A stretch of DNA of 34,625 nt, taken from positions 443,136 through 477,760 of the forward strand of contig MNCI01017558.1 in assembly GCA_015680685.1 (NCBI GenBank), written 5' to 3'. Source of the stretch: Gnetum montanum (lineage: Eukaryota; Streptophyta; Gnetopsida; Gnetales; Gnetaceae). Below the pieces are notes generated by a model. That model ran no database searches. It saw only the letters and a program-made list of their open reading frames with translations, and was not told the DNA's origin. A program made the position numbers and the translations under genes. This document shows positions 1 through 11,480 of this stretch, piece after piece. Position 1 is the first letter of the stretch; every line of letters begins with the position of its first letter.

Positions 1-280
1 TGTCTTCCCAGACTTACTTGTTGTTGTCACGGTGTATGGTTAAGTAAGTCCGAGGTATATGATTTTTTTGGTCTTTTCTAATTTATCTCCTATGCTAAAT
101 GATGAAGGGTTGAGAGACTAAGACTAACTCTAACTACAACACTAAGTCCTAGCGTCAGCATCCGTTTCCACTTGCCGTATACATCCTGAACTATGCAATT
201 GTGGCTACCAAATGCTAATCGTTACTGGGATTACCACACGTAACACACGTGCTCGAAGCGGTCGTACTGAGGCATGTAAC

Positions 281-484
281 TAATCTAAGTGTGACGAGCA
301 ACCGATTCCTTGACTAGCTGTACACATCCGTAGATGCTCGTAATCAAGTCGTACTCATCCCACGTTCTAGGAGGTAAGGGTGAGAGAATCTAATCGCGAT
401 GAGTAGCCGATTCCTTGGCTAGCTGTACACATTCGTCAATGCTCGTAACCAAGTCGTAATCATGCCGCGTTACTAGGAAAGAAA
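281..484. repeat. 105-bp tandem duplication inside the LTR
   Basis: Two diverged copies of about 105 bp lie head to tail. CCGATTCC occurs at 302 and 407, and GCTCGTAA at 336 and 441, both giving a period of 105. Other family A LTRs here carry only one copy of this R/U5 segment. Confidence 0.75.
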
Positions 485-714
485 TAAATAACATTAAATA
501 AACCCATCCATGTACTGCAAGGTTTATCCACAAAGCTCATCTTTATTACCGTACACAACTTGCGTTTAGGTACAAAGCTGCTTGAATAAAGAACCGTTCA
601 CTTGGGGGACTCCTACTGCGGGCACATGGAAAATATTCTATCTCTGGGGTGATCAATCCGCCAGAGCTTCGCTACTTCTAGCCTAGGATGTCAAATGAGG
701 GGAGTGCCGCCTCT

Positions 715-830
715 TATTTATAGATTTGGTGGCGGACTGCAATATCGCGTACGCGATATTGCAAGGGATGACACGATATCGTGTATGCAATATCACAGGG
801 GAAGTGATATCGCGGCAGACGCGATATCAC
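715..830 (-). promoter_or_regulatory. LTR core promoter with three nested GATATC palindromes
   Basis: TATAAATA lies at 722-715 on the minus strand. Immediately upstream of it are three inverted repeats. A perfect 24-bp palindrome spans 739-762 (half-site GCAATATCGCGT). A perfect 14-bp palindrome, ACACGATATCGTGT, spans 771-784. An 11-bp inverted repeat has arms GTGATATCGCG (804-814) and its complement (820-830) around a 5-base loop. The position fits U3 promoter elements; protein binding is inference. Confidence 0.7.
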
Positions 831-855
831 GGCCTATGCGAATCGTGTCTCATCA

Positions 856-2983
856 CTAATAGTTCATGATACTTTTCCATATTCTTAATTTGATCAAGTT
901 CTTATCCTTCTATTAAGTGTAGCTTTTACTATGATTTTAGGGTTAGAGAAATTTAAAAAAGAAATCCCTAATTTTTATATCCTTAAATTATTTTTACCTT
1001 CTATAGTTATCATTTTCTTGTTTGTTATGCTCCTAAATGGTTGGTATGGTTAGTTAGGATAATTGGTTAAGTCCTTTAGCTTAGGTATGATTGGTTAGTT
1101 ATAATATTCCTATTTTTATCCTTATACTTACCTTTATATTATCTTCTAGGCATTATGAATTTTCAGCTCAATCTTCCCTATGTGCACATAATAGACCACC
1201 CTCCCCCCCCCCATGACTAAGTTGAGCACTTTGGGATGAATAGGGTTCAAGAATTTTGCAAATTAGAGGTGCGGTGAGGAAGTTTGGTTGCTAGAACTTA
1301 GAAAATTGCAAAATTTCCTCTTGCTATGAAATGGTAGAATGAAAAAATTTTTCTAACTCCTACACCTATATATACTATTTTTATATATGGATGTCATTGA
1401 TACGATGTTGTAGCTTCGACATCGTAGGTCATACAATGTCACCCTTGAAAAATTCCAAATATTTTACAATTTGTGATGGAAAAAATTAGTCAATTGGATA
1501 GTTAGGAAGATGTGGAGGCTTTTTAAAAGGTCTTAAATTATGGATGATGCTTGGATTTTGAGAATTTGGTATCTAAAGTTCATAAGGAAGGAATCTCGGG
1601 CAACAAAAGTTTATTTGGTGTATATGAGATGGATCTAAGATTCTAAGTAGATGGATAGATTCTAAATTTTTATGGGAAGTGATCTTTAAATACTAAAGTA
1701 TTTGGGAAGCACAAGATGATGTGAAATTACTTTTTAGGTATGAGGTACAAGAGTTATACAAGTGGGTCTTCCCCAAAGCAAGCTTCAGCCCTTAGTACCC
1801 TTGTATAACCATACCTAAGAGCATTCGTAGGCATTTAAGGAGTTGAATGTAAGACATACCTATCTAGCAAAACACACATGTTAATATTGCCAGATTAGAA
1901 AAATAATACTATATTATATAAAACCATAAATTTATGATTAAATATACCAATGAGGTGAAATGGGATTAGAAGGGATTGCAAAAATCGAGACGTGAGGTGT
2001 TTTACCATAGGCATAATAAATCCTTGTGTGTGATGTGTGATTAAAGTAATCAGTAGTCTTTCTATCCAAGATTCAAACCAAGTCCAAACCACTTATCTAG
2101 CAACATTGCATTATGTCATCCCCAATAATAACAACCATAAGGCTACCACTATTGTAAGGAGTATTACCACTTGACAATCTAGTTCAAGAAAGAAGTTTAT
2201 TAATAGCACACTTTTTATTTTTAGATTTTTGAGAAACCTTCTACCTTTAGGCATGGGTAACATGTCTTTCCATTAGGACCCCTAGAAATTTTATTTTGAT
2301 TGTATCGACCTTATTAGAGGACTATTTTTAGGCATGAATAACATGTCTTTCCAGTGGCATGGTAAGATAGCACTTATTGTACTCTTACTTTCATTTTTCA
2401 TTGGAAATCAAGAAAATAATACACCTTTAACAATAGGATAAAACTCATAGTAGTAGTCTAAGAGAATCCACAAGTCCCCTTGATGTCACACCATTTTCAT
2501 TCCCACTTGGTTCTTCACTCTTCTATCTAGACATAATTATCACAAGTTTATTTTAATTTTATTGTGAAAAGAATATCATTACGGTCATAGTAAGAACCTC
2601 TTATTATTGTAAATGAGTGGATGGATGACATGTTCTCATTGTATATGTAATCAGTCTCATGATCTAATAATATAGGATACTCTTCACCTTATTGAGACTG
2701 CATATTTCTTTATTCCTTGCACTTTATTGGAAAAATCAACAAAAATGTGTACAAAATAGGTCATGAAAATCATAGAAAAATGGTAAAATAGAGGAAGAAT
2801 TTGAAAAATATTAAAGAATATCAAAAGATTAAGAAATGAAAAAGTATGAAAGAATGAAAAGATATTAATGAATGTAAAAATTGATAAGAACTATAAAAAG
2901 TATAACAAAAAATTATAAACTAAAGAATTATAAAACAAAAAAGTTGAAAAGAACTTATTAATTCCTAAGTCGGGATAGGGTAT
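856..2983 (-). mobile_element. Internal post-gag spacer of the minus-strand family A element
   Basis: On the minus strand this matches the post-gag region of the other two family A copies (10081-11300 and 33622-34625). At its 2983 end it matches the last gag codons and the 'attaataa' that follows them. Next come the T-rich tract (2945-2760), the block 'atcaaggggacttgtgg' (about 2500), and 'gacatg...atgcctaaaggt' (about 2265). It includes a G-run polypurine-like stretch (complement of the C-run near 1195-1212), but that lies 340 bp from the LTR start instead of next to it; I recognise nothing in 863-1190. The element is broken at 2983 by insertion of element B, so its gag and 5' LTR are not in this piece. 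Confidence 0.65.
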
Positions 2984-3059
2984 TGAAACACCACCAATTT
3001 TGGGTTTTTGCATCTTCAACAGCAAATTTGTCTAAGTGTCAAAACTTGGAAAATTTTTT

Positions 3060-3800
3060 CTAAGTGTGGGTGTTACACTCTCTAGCGTAGCTAGTGTAGC
3101 ACACATTGAGGCTTGTTTTGCAAGATTTTTCTTAGTGTTAGTAGCAGTCACATAAGAATTTTTCTAAGTGTCCGGCTATGCTCTCAGTTTGCCTGCTACG
3201 CTTCCTAGCATAGCCAGCGTATTACACACTTTCATGGCCAGTTTGCCCAAGTGCTAGGCTAAAGGTTGTCAAAGGTTGCTTGGGATGAACAAAATAATTC
3301 AACAAATTTTCTATCTCCTAGGTTGTTACGCTTGCTACACTTCCTAGTGTAGCTAGCTTGACACATGTCCCAGTGGCTAGTTCACCCAAGTACTAGGCTA
3401 AAGATTGTCAAAATTACTTAGGATGGAAAAAATAGTTTAACAAATTTTCTATCTTTTGGGTTGACATGCTTGCTACACTCCCCAGCATAGCTAGCATGAC
3501 ATAGGTTCCAGTATCCAATTTTTCCTAAGTGTTGGACAAGGATTTGTCAAGCTAGCCTAACATGGAAGACACATTTGGCACATTCTCTAGCTTCTGAGGG
3601 TACCTCTCCTGCTACGCCCTAGAGCGTAGCTAGAATACCATGAAGGAGGATTGCAGATTTCATCAAAATTTGGCTAAGTGTCCCTGCTACGCTTTACTAC
3701 ACTCCCTAGCATAGCCAATGTGACTAGTGTGAAACATCAAAATTTTGCAAACTTTCACTAAGTGTTGTGTTACACTCTAGATCGTAGCCAGCTTGACACT
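3060..3800 (+). repeat. Degenerate ~140-bp tandem repeats, each with a GCTACGCT...AGCGTAGC hairpin (5' LTR)
   Basis: Short inverted repeats of the type GCTACRCT-CCCY-AGCRTAGC occur near 3076, 3200, 3331, 3472, 3613, 3690 and 3770. The middle ones are 131-141 bp apart and embedded in repeated text containing TTTTTCTAAGTGT and AAGGNTTGTCAA. The array fills the U3 of element B. Many stem CpGs have decayed, but often so that pairing survives. Confidence 0.7.
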
Positions 3801-4232
3801 AAGGAAAAGCCTCTAACAGCCTCCAAAAGCCTTCAAAACTCAGCATCGACCTTCGTCTTAGCTTTGATATCCATTCAGCAACCAAGATTATGAATTTTTG
3901 TTTCTTTTGCACTCCCCATTGGTCCCCAAAATTGTTCCTACGCTTGGCCCTACTCAAAAGAAGGAAAAACATAGTCCCAGAGTGTAACCTCCAAGTTTTA
4001 TTATTTTGCATTGTTTGTAGGTACATTGTGATCTTTGAAAATTTGGCACCTGCAGTCCAGGTAGTGTGGTCATAGTTCACTAGTCTATGGGGACTCGTTG
4101 TTGTTCTTTAGAGCGTAATACTTTGCTACTCTCATGAGAGCGTAACATGCCAACATAACCCCATCTACGCTCGTGCCATGTGGCACCCATGCCACATGGT
4201 GCCTGATCTACATTTTACACTAAACCTAGTCC

Positions 4233-4240
4233 TATAAATG
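4233..4240 (+). promoter_or_regulatory. TATA box of the element B 5' LTR
   Basis: TATAAATG follows 'cctagtcc' and is matched at the equivalent place in the 3' LTR by TATAAATA. Its position implies a transcription start near 4265. Confidence 0.55.
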
Positions 4241-4680
4241 CCTTGATGTTTAGCACTCTAGGGGTTTGAAAATCAAAAAAGCATTAGGTATTTTAGCTAT
4301 TTGGGCATCCCTAGCATACTCACACCTGAGCATATGAGCTTCACACCTTGGCGCTTCCCAAAACATAGTCCATCATTGCACTTGCAGAACATGGCAACAA
4401 CGAACCTAGTAGGTTCAGTCTCCATTACAGTCGTTAGTGCTACGTCTTGGGTGTCCTAGAGACTATGACTACAATTCTACATTGCCATTATGCCTAGTTG
4501 ACACCATGTACCATTCTCACCCCTTGTCTAGTAAAAGTTACGCTCCTCATTTTGGGGTGGTGCATTTGTTTATTCTTAAGCTCTATTCCATTTATTTTCC
4601 AAGAATTTTTCTTTGATATTAAGCATAACTCTCACATTTTTCTACTGTTCAATACATATTTGCATGTTCACATCGTTGTT

Positions 4681-5380
4681 TTTAGGCCTAGACAGCTTGC
4701 TACACATTAGCTTAGTTGGTCCTGGTGTTTGCGCATAACATAGTATAAACCCTTCTTACATATGGTCATTCTAACATCATGTAAGTCCTTATTTGATCGA
4801 CCAGACCATTTAGGGCACCTTGTTTCCATTTCCTAGCATGGACCTCACACAAATTTGGGGTTAGGCTGCACGCTTGCTGATCTCTCGGTGTTTCAGCCAC
4901 TGACATTTTTAGACATGATAGTTTTTAGCGCTAGAAGGAGGGCCCCATTCCTTTTTTGTTCAAGTGTAGTCCCACATGCTTTTTCACCTCCGTCACTAGT
5001 GGTAAGCTAGCGTAGACATAACACTCCTATGGACTTGCCATGAAAGTAGCTGGATCATAGGCTAGTGTAGGAGTTATTTGCGTTTCAGTTGGTGTAGATT
5101 GATCCTAGTTTTTGGTTCCCCTGAAACCTCGTAGGATGAAAAGCCTAATTGTTTCTGTCACATTAAGCTTTAAGTGCCCTGGAGAGCATAATAACCCTTT
5201 AGAGCATAATAATACCTTAGAATGTAATGAGTGTAATACTATAGTTAATCACTTTTTTATAAAACTTCTAGAGTTGGTCATTTTTTTCGGCTTGTTTTCA
5301 TAGTTTGCATACATAGTCATTTTTTCCAAAATTTTCTTTGCTTGAACACTTTCTTTTCTACCATTTTCCTAAACAGCAAC
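4681..5380 (+). other. Leader of element B between LTR and gag
   Basis: There is no coding signal over 700 bp. It may still contain the end of the LTR and the primer-binding site, neither of which I can place. A cluster of 'agagcataataa'-like repeats lies at 5180-5240. Confidence 0.4.
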
Positions 5381-7165
5381 ATGAATCCCATGAATAGTTC
5401 AACCTCTATCGTGAGCATGGAGGTAGCTTGTCCCATTCAGTAGGTGGGAGACATTAAGCAATCACTCAGCCTTGTATGACCATAATGGTAGTCACTCAGA
5501 CTATGTAACCAATCACCTGAATACAGGGCGTTGGATGATGAAAGGTACAACTTCCTTTGTGCAAACCTTTAGGTGGGCCTATCCCTAGATTGCCAAGAAA
5601 TTGAAGTGAAGCGCAATGTTGAAATCATTCACTAAAATGGGAAGGAGTTCGTTCCTACCCTAGACATGTTCATCCCACTCACTTACACCTTTAGGTGGCT
5701 GCTAGACCAACTCCTTAGGGTAAGAGGGATAAAAGAGCAAGATGCAACATCAAACTATGATGAGCCCCTGTAAGATGGGCAAGAGGAGTTTGAGTCTTGT
5801 TCAGATAGTGATGTCCCATTTTATGCCTCTATCCAATAGCCCACCTCCACTTTTGTCCCACACCAGTCACAATCATCTACCTTCTTTGAGGTAGCGGCAT
5901 CACTTCCACCACCCAAGTCCACACTTATGGTAGTTAGCCACCAAGTATTGCATGCACAACAAAATGCAAGACCTTCTACCACTTTCCCCTTTGTTATCTC
6001 CTCCCAGTTTATGCAGCCTTCCCTACTGGCATCTGTGATGTTGACACTACCATATGTGCACATAATGTCCATATCTCAGCTATAGATAAGTCAAGTTTCC
6101 TTCATCGTAGCCATCTCAGTAGCACCTTCAACTACAGCCTAAGCCACATGGTGGGTCGTAACCTTTATTCCTATGGCACAATTTTTTGCACATTCCCCAA
6201 TACATGCAACAACAAACTCAATAAGTGTCCCATGTATTAGCACAACCCACAACAGTGTTGTGGGCCACTCCGATGGCACCACAAGTAGCATAGCTAGTGT
6301 AACCCACTATGACATCCTTGAGTTTGAACCAAGCATTCCAACTCATTCAAACTCTCACGGAGGAGGTTAGGCAGCTTAAAGCAACTAGCTTAAAAATTGT
6401 TCATGTGATGGACTTCTATCAAGATGACCCCATTAGTTCTATGGTCCTATCACTAACTTTCCTTCCTGGGGTCTAACTTCTTCAATTCACAAAATATAAT
6501 GGTGAGGGGGATCCCAACGCCCACCTTGTAACTTTCTATTCTGAATGCTTGCTTTTGCAAGCATAGCCACATGTAATCATCTACCTCTTTGCCATGTCCT
6601 TGATTGGCAAGGCTCTTGATTGGTATTGTGCACTCCCTAGAGCTTCTATATCAACTTTGGAGGAGATGCTCAGCCAATTTGTGACTTGCTTCAAGTACAA
6701 CTTGAAGCTTGAGGCCATCCTAGACTAGTTAATAAACATCAAGTAAGAAGCGTTAGAGCTAGTACAAAAATTCATACAACGTTGGAGTGCTTTCCTCAAT
6801 GAAATTCGTGAGCCAATATCGAAAACTCACATTCTGGTTATCTTTAAGGGCATAGTAAATGACTTTATCAGGTCAAAACTGTACTACTTAGCCCCACGCT
6901 CTCTTAGCCAAGCTTTTGCTCAAACGAAGAGCATATAAGATGTGGTAGAAGCCAGTAAGTACCTAGCCTATGTGGCCTATAAAAATGTGCATACGAAAAA
7001 GAACAAAGAAAAGGGAAAGGCCATAGCAATCATTGTAGTTATGGGCAATGAAACCAAACCCAACAACACTAAGCTAGCAGCCAAGGTGCCTAAAGCCCCG
7101 ACAAACAACAACAAGGAATCAGGTTTTGGCATTATGAGAACTAACTAGCCTACGCCATCGGCAGC
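5381..7165 (+). pseudogene. gag: Element B gag, N-terminal and central part (degenerate)
   Basis: The chosen ATG at 5381 opens a frame kept to 6370, with scattered stops. A frameshift then moves to the frame used to the end of this piece. About 6445-6945 resembles the retrotransposon gag domain (Retrotrans_gag). Its landmarks are 'KYNGEGDPNAHL' at the start, 'GKALDWYCALP' in the middle, 'LVQKFIQRWSAFLNE', and a later helix region with 'LSQAFAQT'. A lysine-rich stretch follows at 6950-7140. The protein would form the capsid shell packaging element RNA. The frame is interrupted at 7165 by the nested element and resumes in the same phase at 15796. Confidence 0.75.
7161..7165. other. Target-site duplication, left copy (GCAGC)
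   Basis: Five bases next to the nested element's left LTR. They match GCAGG at 15796-15800 in four of five positions. Confidence 0.7.
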
Positions 7166-7954
7166 TGGTGAGTTATCATTTCATTGGCCTCGACATCGCA
7201 ACCTGTATCCTCATTTATAAATAAGAGGTAGATGGTGCTAGTAGGCAGTTTTTAAAGTCATTAAGTTTAAGTTCTTTCTTTTTACATCAGTTTTTTCTCT
7301 CAACCCTTCCCTCCCAGTGTATGCCCATAGTGTGGTTATTGTAATTGTACGACATCCTTATTCGAGTATGATGTACTTGGACATGCACATGACCAGCAAT
7401 AAAGATCAAGATTACTTCATCGTTGCAGCATCCACTTAGCTTAATTATTTATTTTTTATTCATTTAATTATTGTTTACTACTTTCCTAGTTAATATCTCT
7501 CTACCCTTATCTCTTAGTAATGTGGAATGATTACAACTTAATCATGAGAATTTAAGTGTGACTACTTGGTAACCCAGTAGCATACCTAGGCCATGTGCTT
7601 GGTAATCCTAGTGGTAGTCGTGCACAAGGTCCAAGATGTGTACGGATGATTAAGGAACAGATGCTAATCACACTTAGGCTAGCTTAGATTCTCTCTCTCT
7701 CTCTCCTAGTTTAGTTGATATTATTTTCCACTAGCCCCAGGAGTAGCATTTGTATAGGAACACATCATACACCTCACTTTGGACTAAACCATATGTGACA
7801 AAGCTAATACTAGACTAGGTGGGAAGACAACGAACTATGATCTATGAGTAACTATCTAGAAACCACAATTAGCTTGTCTGCAGAGTTCGACCAGATCATG
7901 CGTGAAATGCTCGTATTCGTATGGTTGAGTGTAGGGGTACCTCGCCACTCATCA
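7166..7954 (+). mobile_element. 5' LTR of the nested family A element
   Basis: Starts TGGTGAGTTATC and ends ...CTCATCA. TATAAATA lies at 7216-7223 and AATAAA at 7398-7403, with a (CT)n run near 7690-7707. The GATATC palindromes of the family have decayed here (CGACATCGCA remains just upstream of the TATA box). Confidence 0.88.
7216..7223 (+). promoter_or_regulatory. TATA box in the nested 5' LTR
   Basis: TATAAATA followed by AGAGG, conserved in spacing with 15057-15064 and with the minus-strand LTR (722-715). Confidence 0.6.
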
Positions 7955-7955
7955 T

Positions 7956-7974
7956 TGGCGCCATTGCTGAGGAT
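7956..7974 (+). other. Primer-binding site, tRNA-Asp type
   Basis: TGGCGCCATTGCTGAGGAT begins two bases after the LTR end. It matches the complement of the plant tRNA-Asp 3' end except for three transitions (G to A or C to T). This priming site is common in Athila and related plant elements. Confidence 0.8.
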
Positions 7975-8095
7975 GGTGCTAGTTATCTATATTAGTTATA
8001 TCATACAAGGTCACTGTATAGGAATTAACGATATATCTTCTAGGAAGAAATAATTACAAAACATCACATACAAATTCAGACACAATCTCACAACC

Positions 8096-10080
8096 ATGCC
8101 TCTCCTACAAGACTATGAGAATGCCACATCTAGTGAGGAAATTCATTGGAGAACCAATGAATTATATGACAATGAAGATTGGAGTACATAATCTGAAGTG
8201 GGGGATTCTTATAAACATAAACAAAGGCAGCATCATCCCAACACACGAAAGCATAACTTACTAGATGACGATGAACCCCTACTGGCCACTACAAGCCTAG
8301 CGCAAATACAAGAAGCTATTCGAATCTCCCGTAGGCATCGTAAAGAGAGCCGCCTACCTAGGCTCGATTTAAACAACTTTCCCAATTTTCAGGATGCTAT
8401 GACTTAGATCCCCAACAACATTTACAAGCCTTATATAATGCCTATGCATGGAATAACATTGATAATGGTTGGAAAAAACTAAAGCTCTTTCCTATGACAC
8501 TCGTTGGCCAAGAAAAAGTATGGTATAGATCATTAAAATCAAATTTAATATGATGTTGGCCAACCATGGTAGAACTCTTTAATGAAAGATATCAAACCTA
8601 TGCAAGAGTGTCAACCTTGAGGAAACAAATCCAAGAGTGGAAACAAGCACAACATGAACCCTTGGACATGGCCTTAGAAAGATATTATGCATTGTTAAAC
8701 AGCTGTCCAGGCCATGAGTTCTCCGAGGAAAGGCTAATGTACCATATCATTGATGGGCTTCGTGATGAAACAAGAGAGAACCTAGGGATGTATGCCCAAG
8801 GTCAACTATACGAACTATGAACCCATCAATTCCAAGAGCTTATTAAGCAGGTAGCAAAAGAAGAAGGAGAAATGGCTAGATGGGAGAGTGTTGAAAAACA
8901 TCAACAGGACCAAAGTATCAACTTAATAGAGGTCCATAATCATAAAAAGGAGAAATCAACCTATCTCAAGGATGAAGAACCATCTTTACCAGTACAAAAA
9001 TCATTAGAGGAAGTCGAGGGAAAGATTAATAAGATGTTAGAATGGACGCATAAAAAGTGTGGAGAATATATCGATATTATTGGAGATAGAGTTTTGACAA
9101 CCCAAGGAGCAGGACAAAGTATCATTAGACAATCAGAAAGAAGGGATGAAGAAAATAAGAGCTCAACTGCCAATCACACATATGAATGTAACATTTGCCT
9201 GTACGATCACCCCAAGGGCCAATGCCCAATCTTGTTACACTTATATGAGCATTGGGGAAGCACGTTATACCCAGAGTTCGTATAGAGATACTGTGTCTAA
9301 TCACAGTTGCAACAATCCCAATCATGGGGGAATCTATCCCTAAACTGGAAACACCCTTTGTATCACTCCAATTCAAATGCTTATCCAGTCCAACATCCTG
9401 TTTCCCCAACTAGGTCAACATATTCTATCTCGCCGCATTATTATTCTCCTCAGTATTATCAACCCATGTCATGAACACAAACACCGACTTGTGTGCCTTA
9501 CACTTCTCCTAAATTTCAACATTATCATCCTTTCCCTCCTTCTACATTGCCACCAATTGTTCCTGAAGTGTTTGCACCACAACAACAACCCATGAACATT
9601 ACTTGTGCTACTATTGCCAATAGCAGTGAGAGACCTCAGCAACATCGAAGGCATCCCTTCTTTAGATACAACTGTAGGAAGGGACAACATAGTTCCAAGG
9701 CCACTGCATTATCCAACTCAGCACAAGTCGAACATTGTGGTGCATCCTTCTCTTCAAACCCAATGCCTCATGTCACTTCATCAAGGCCACCAATTAACAC
9801 TACAACAACCATACGGCCCAATGAATACAACCATGGAGGATGACATCTCGATCCTTGCATACCATCTTACGATCTCAAGTATGATAGTGGGTCAACTCGT
9901 TATCTAGAAACCACATCTTATAAATTGCCCCAGTATGCTTACTATAATCAGGTGTGTGAACCCCAATGGGGTAAGTATGACCAAGTTTCAATACTTCCAA
10001 CATGCAAGGATCCTCATCTTTCATTTATTAATCCTCGCCATGCTCAAACGTTTAGTTATGGGGGATATCGCCCATTCTAA
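8096..10080 (+). pseudogene. gag: gag of the nested element (degenerate)
   Basis: The ATG at 8096 has a direct counterpart in the copy at 31584. The first part (8096-8400) ends in a one-base deletion near 8390, relative to the other copy. The rest continues in another frame to the TAA at 10078-10080. About 8340-8810 is a Retrotrans_gag domain: 'LPRLDLNNFPNF', 'LKLFPMTLVGQ', 'FNERYQTYARVSTLRKQI', 'LNSCPGHEFSEERL'. A zinc knuckle CNICLYDHPKGQC (CX2CX3HX4C, as in Athila-type gag) lies near 9187-9225. A proline-, serine- and tyrosine-rich tail (9380-10080) follows and ends SYGGYRPF. There are several in-frame stops. The product would package element RNA. Confidence 0.8.
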
Positions 10081-11440
10081 TAACATGCAAAATTAATAAA
10101 TATTTTTTATTTTCTTTAATTTTTACAATTTTTTTGTCTTCCAGTTTTTCATTTTTCAATTTCTTATTTTATATTTTTGTCTTTTTATCTTTTTTCCTTT
10201 TTATCTTTCTATAAGTAATCTCATCTACAAATAAAACACTCATGTGGCTCGTTGGTTGAGGTGTTTTCTATGTTATGGAGTCTCGAGAGATTAGTTATTT
10301 GGACAGTGAGCCCATTACACTCACTCATCCACTCTACAAATAATAGGTTCTGTTCGAGGGTACAGTGATATTCTTAACATTCTTTAAACTTAAAATTAAT
10401 TTCATGTTCATTGTACCCAGAATGAAGAAGGATGGACCAAGAGGGAGTGATTAGGGTGTTACATCAAGGGGACTTGCGGATTCTCTTTGGTGACATCTAT
10501 GAGATTTATCACGCAACGTGTTGTACAAAGATCCTTGAAGATCTAACACAAAATGGGAGTAAGAGTAATCAAAAGACACTCAAAAATCCAATGCTGTTCT
10601 AGGGGGTCCCATTGGAAAGACATGCACTCATGCCTAAAGGTTGGTGGCTTCTCTGGATTCAGCAATTGAAAAAAAAGAGAGAAAAAAAAACAAAGGAAGT
10701 GCCACAAAGCAAAAATCACTCCTCCCTTAAACAAAATGCCAAGTGATCATATGCCTTGTTGTTCTGGTACTCTCACAGTCACTCATCATGGGATGAAACA
10801 ATGCGGTGTCATTGATCAGAGGAATGGACTTGGTCTTGATTTTTGAACGATGAGCTAATGACACATTAATCATGCTTTACATAGTATTCATTGTGCCCTG
10901 GGTTAGCTTCTTCATGTCCCAATCTCAACAATCCCTTCTATACCCCATCTCATCTTGTTGTTCATGTAATTGTAACTCGTGTCTTGTGTAGCATAGAATT
11001 TTGACCTCATTCCAGTGATACTTACATGTGTGTTTTTTGTGGCACCAGTGTGGATTACATTTAACCCTCCATATGCCCACGAACACTTTTAAGTGTGGTT
11101 ATGAAAGGGCATTATAGGTTGGAACCTACTTTGTGGAGGACCCACTTACGTAATCTTTGTAATTTGCATTCATAATGCATCTTCCACACACACCATCTAT
11201 TACCCTCAGCATATTTTCAACGATATTCTTTTCCTTATTACTATCCGTCTAAATTCCAACATTCCTATGAACCATCACATGGCCTTTTTCTCTCCCTTAC
11301 CACCTGAGGCCTTTAGTGATCAATTCCACCCACACATAATTATTCGTGCCTTCAAAACTAGCTAAATTACCCTGGAACCCTTTAACACTTGGCCACATGT
11401 CCTTAATTTACATTGTTAATTTCAGGAAAATCTTAAAATT
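10081..11440 (+). other. Post-gag spacer of the nested element
   Basis: Where an autonomous element would carry pol, this holds a T-rich tract (10090-10210), then sequence shared with 33622-34625 and, on the minus strand, with 856-2983. No RT, protease or integrase motif is visible in any frame. It includes a small conserved reading frame, listed separately. Confidence 0.6.
10630..10847 (+). pseudogene. Small conserved post-gag reading frame, broken copy
   Basis: It begins MPKGWWLL like the open copy at 34165. After an A-rich frameshifted stretch it continues in another frame with PSDHMPCC, HHGMKQCGVID and GLGLDF before a stop. The family is unknown to me; it is shared by at least two, and probably three, family A copies in the window. 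Whether it was ever translated is uncertain. Confidence 0.4.
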
Positions 11441-11480
11441 TGGTATATTGTGTTGTGCCTTAAATATCGATAGGCCGCTC

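Larger units (their letters stand above)
1..855 (-). mobile_element. LTR of minus-strand family A element (cut by window edge)
   Basis: Read on the minus strand, this starts TGATGAG at 855, like the nested family A LTRs (TGRTGAG at 7166 and 15007). The order of parts is the same: GATATC-rich stretch, TATAAATA (722-715), AATAAA (547-542), then the R/U5 block with 'gtgtacggatg'-like and 'cttaggctag'-like segments. The far end of the LTR lies beyond position 1. It retains many more CpG dinucleotides than the other family A LTRs in the window, and it has an internal duplication they lack. On the minus strand it lies downstream of the internal sequence, so it is the 3' LTR of its element. The outer boundary is secure to a few bases by alignment with the paralogous LTR start. 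Confidence 0.75.
2984..4680 (+). mobile_element. 5' LTR of element B (right boundary not resolved)
   Basis: It starts TGAAACACCACC at 2984 and aligns along its length with 28927-30606. TATAAATG at 4233-4240 pairs with TATAAATA at 30158-30165 in the other LTR, giving a U3 of about 1.25 kb. Similarity is recognisable to about 4670-4680, where the other copy is interrupted, so the LTR may extend further right. The flanking bases at 2979-2983 are GGTAT; their partner is not in the window. I could not identify a convincing primer-binding site after it. Confidence 0.75.

Noticed and set aside
3060-3800. Regularly spaced repeats suggesting a CRISPR array
   Set aside because: The units are about 140 bp, imperfect, occur in both LTRs of a plant retroelement, and have no constant direct repeat with unique spacers.
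3799-4080. Minus- and plus-strand ORFs of 93 and 61 codons in the 5' LTR
   Set aside because: They lie in LTR sequence, are not open in the 3' LTR copy, and match nothing recognisable.
5821-6072. Minus-strand ORF of 83 codons in element B gag
   Set aside because: The plus strand carries the gag frame here; the minus frame has no support.
7956-7974. Possible tRNA gene because of the tRNA-Asp match
   Set aside because: Only the 3'-end complement is present, directly after an LTR. No cloverleaf surrounds it, so it is a primer-binding site.
8961-9690. Several minus-strand ORFs opposite the nested gag
   Set aside because: They are shadows of the gag frame; no independent motifs or start context.
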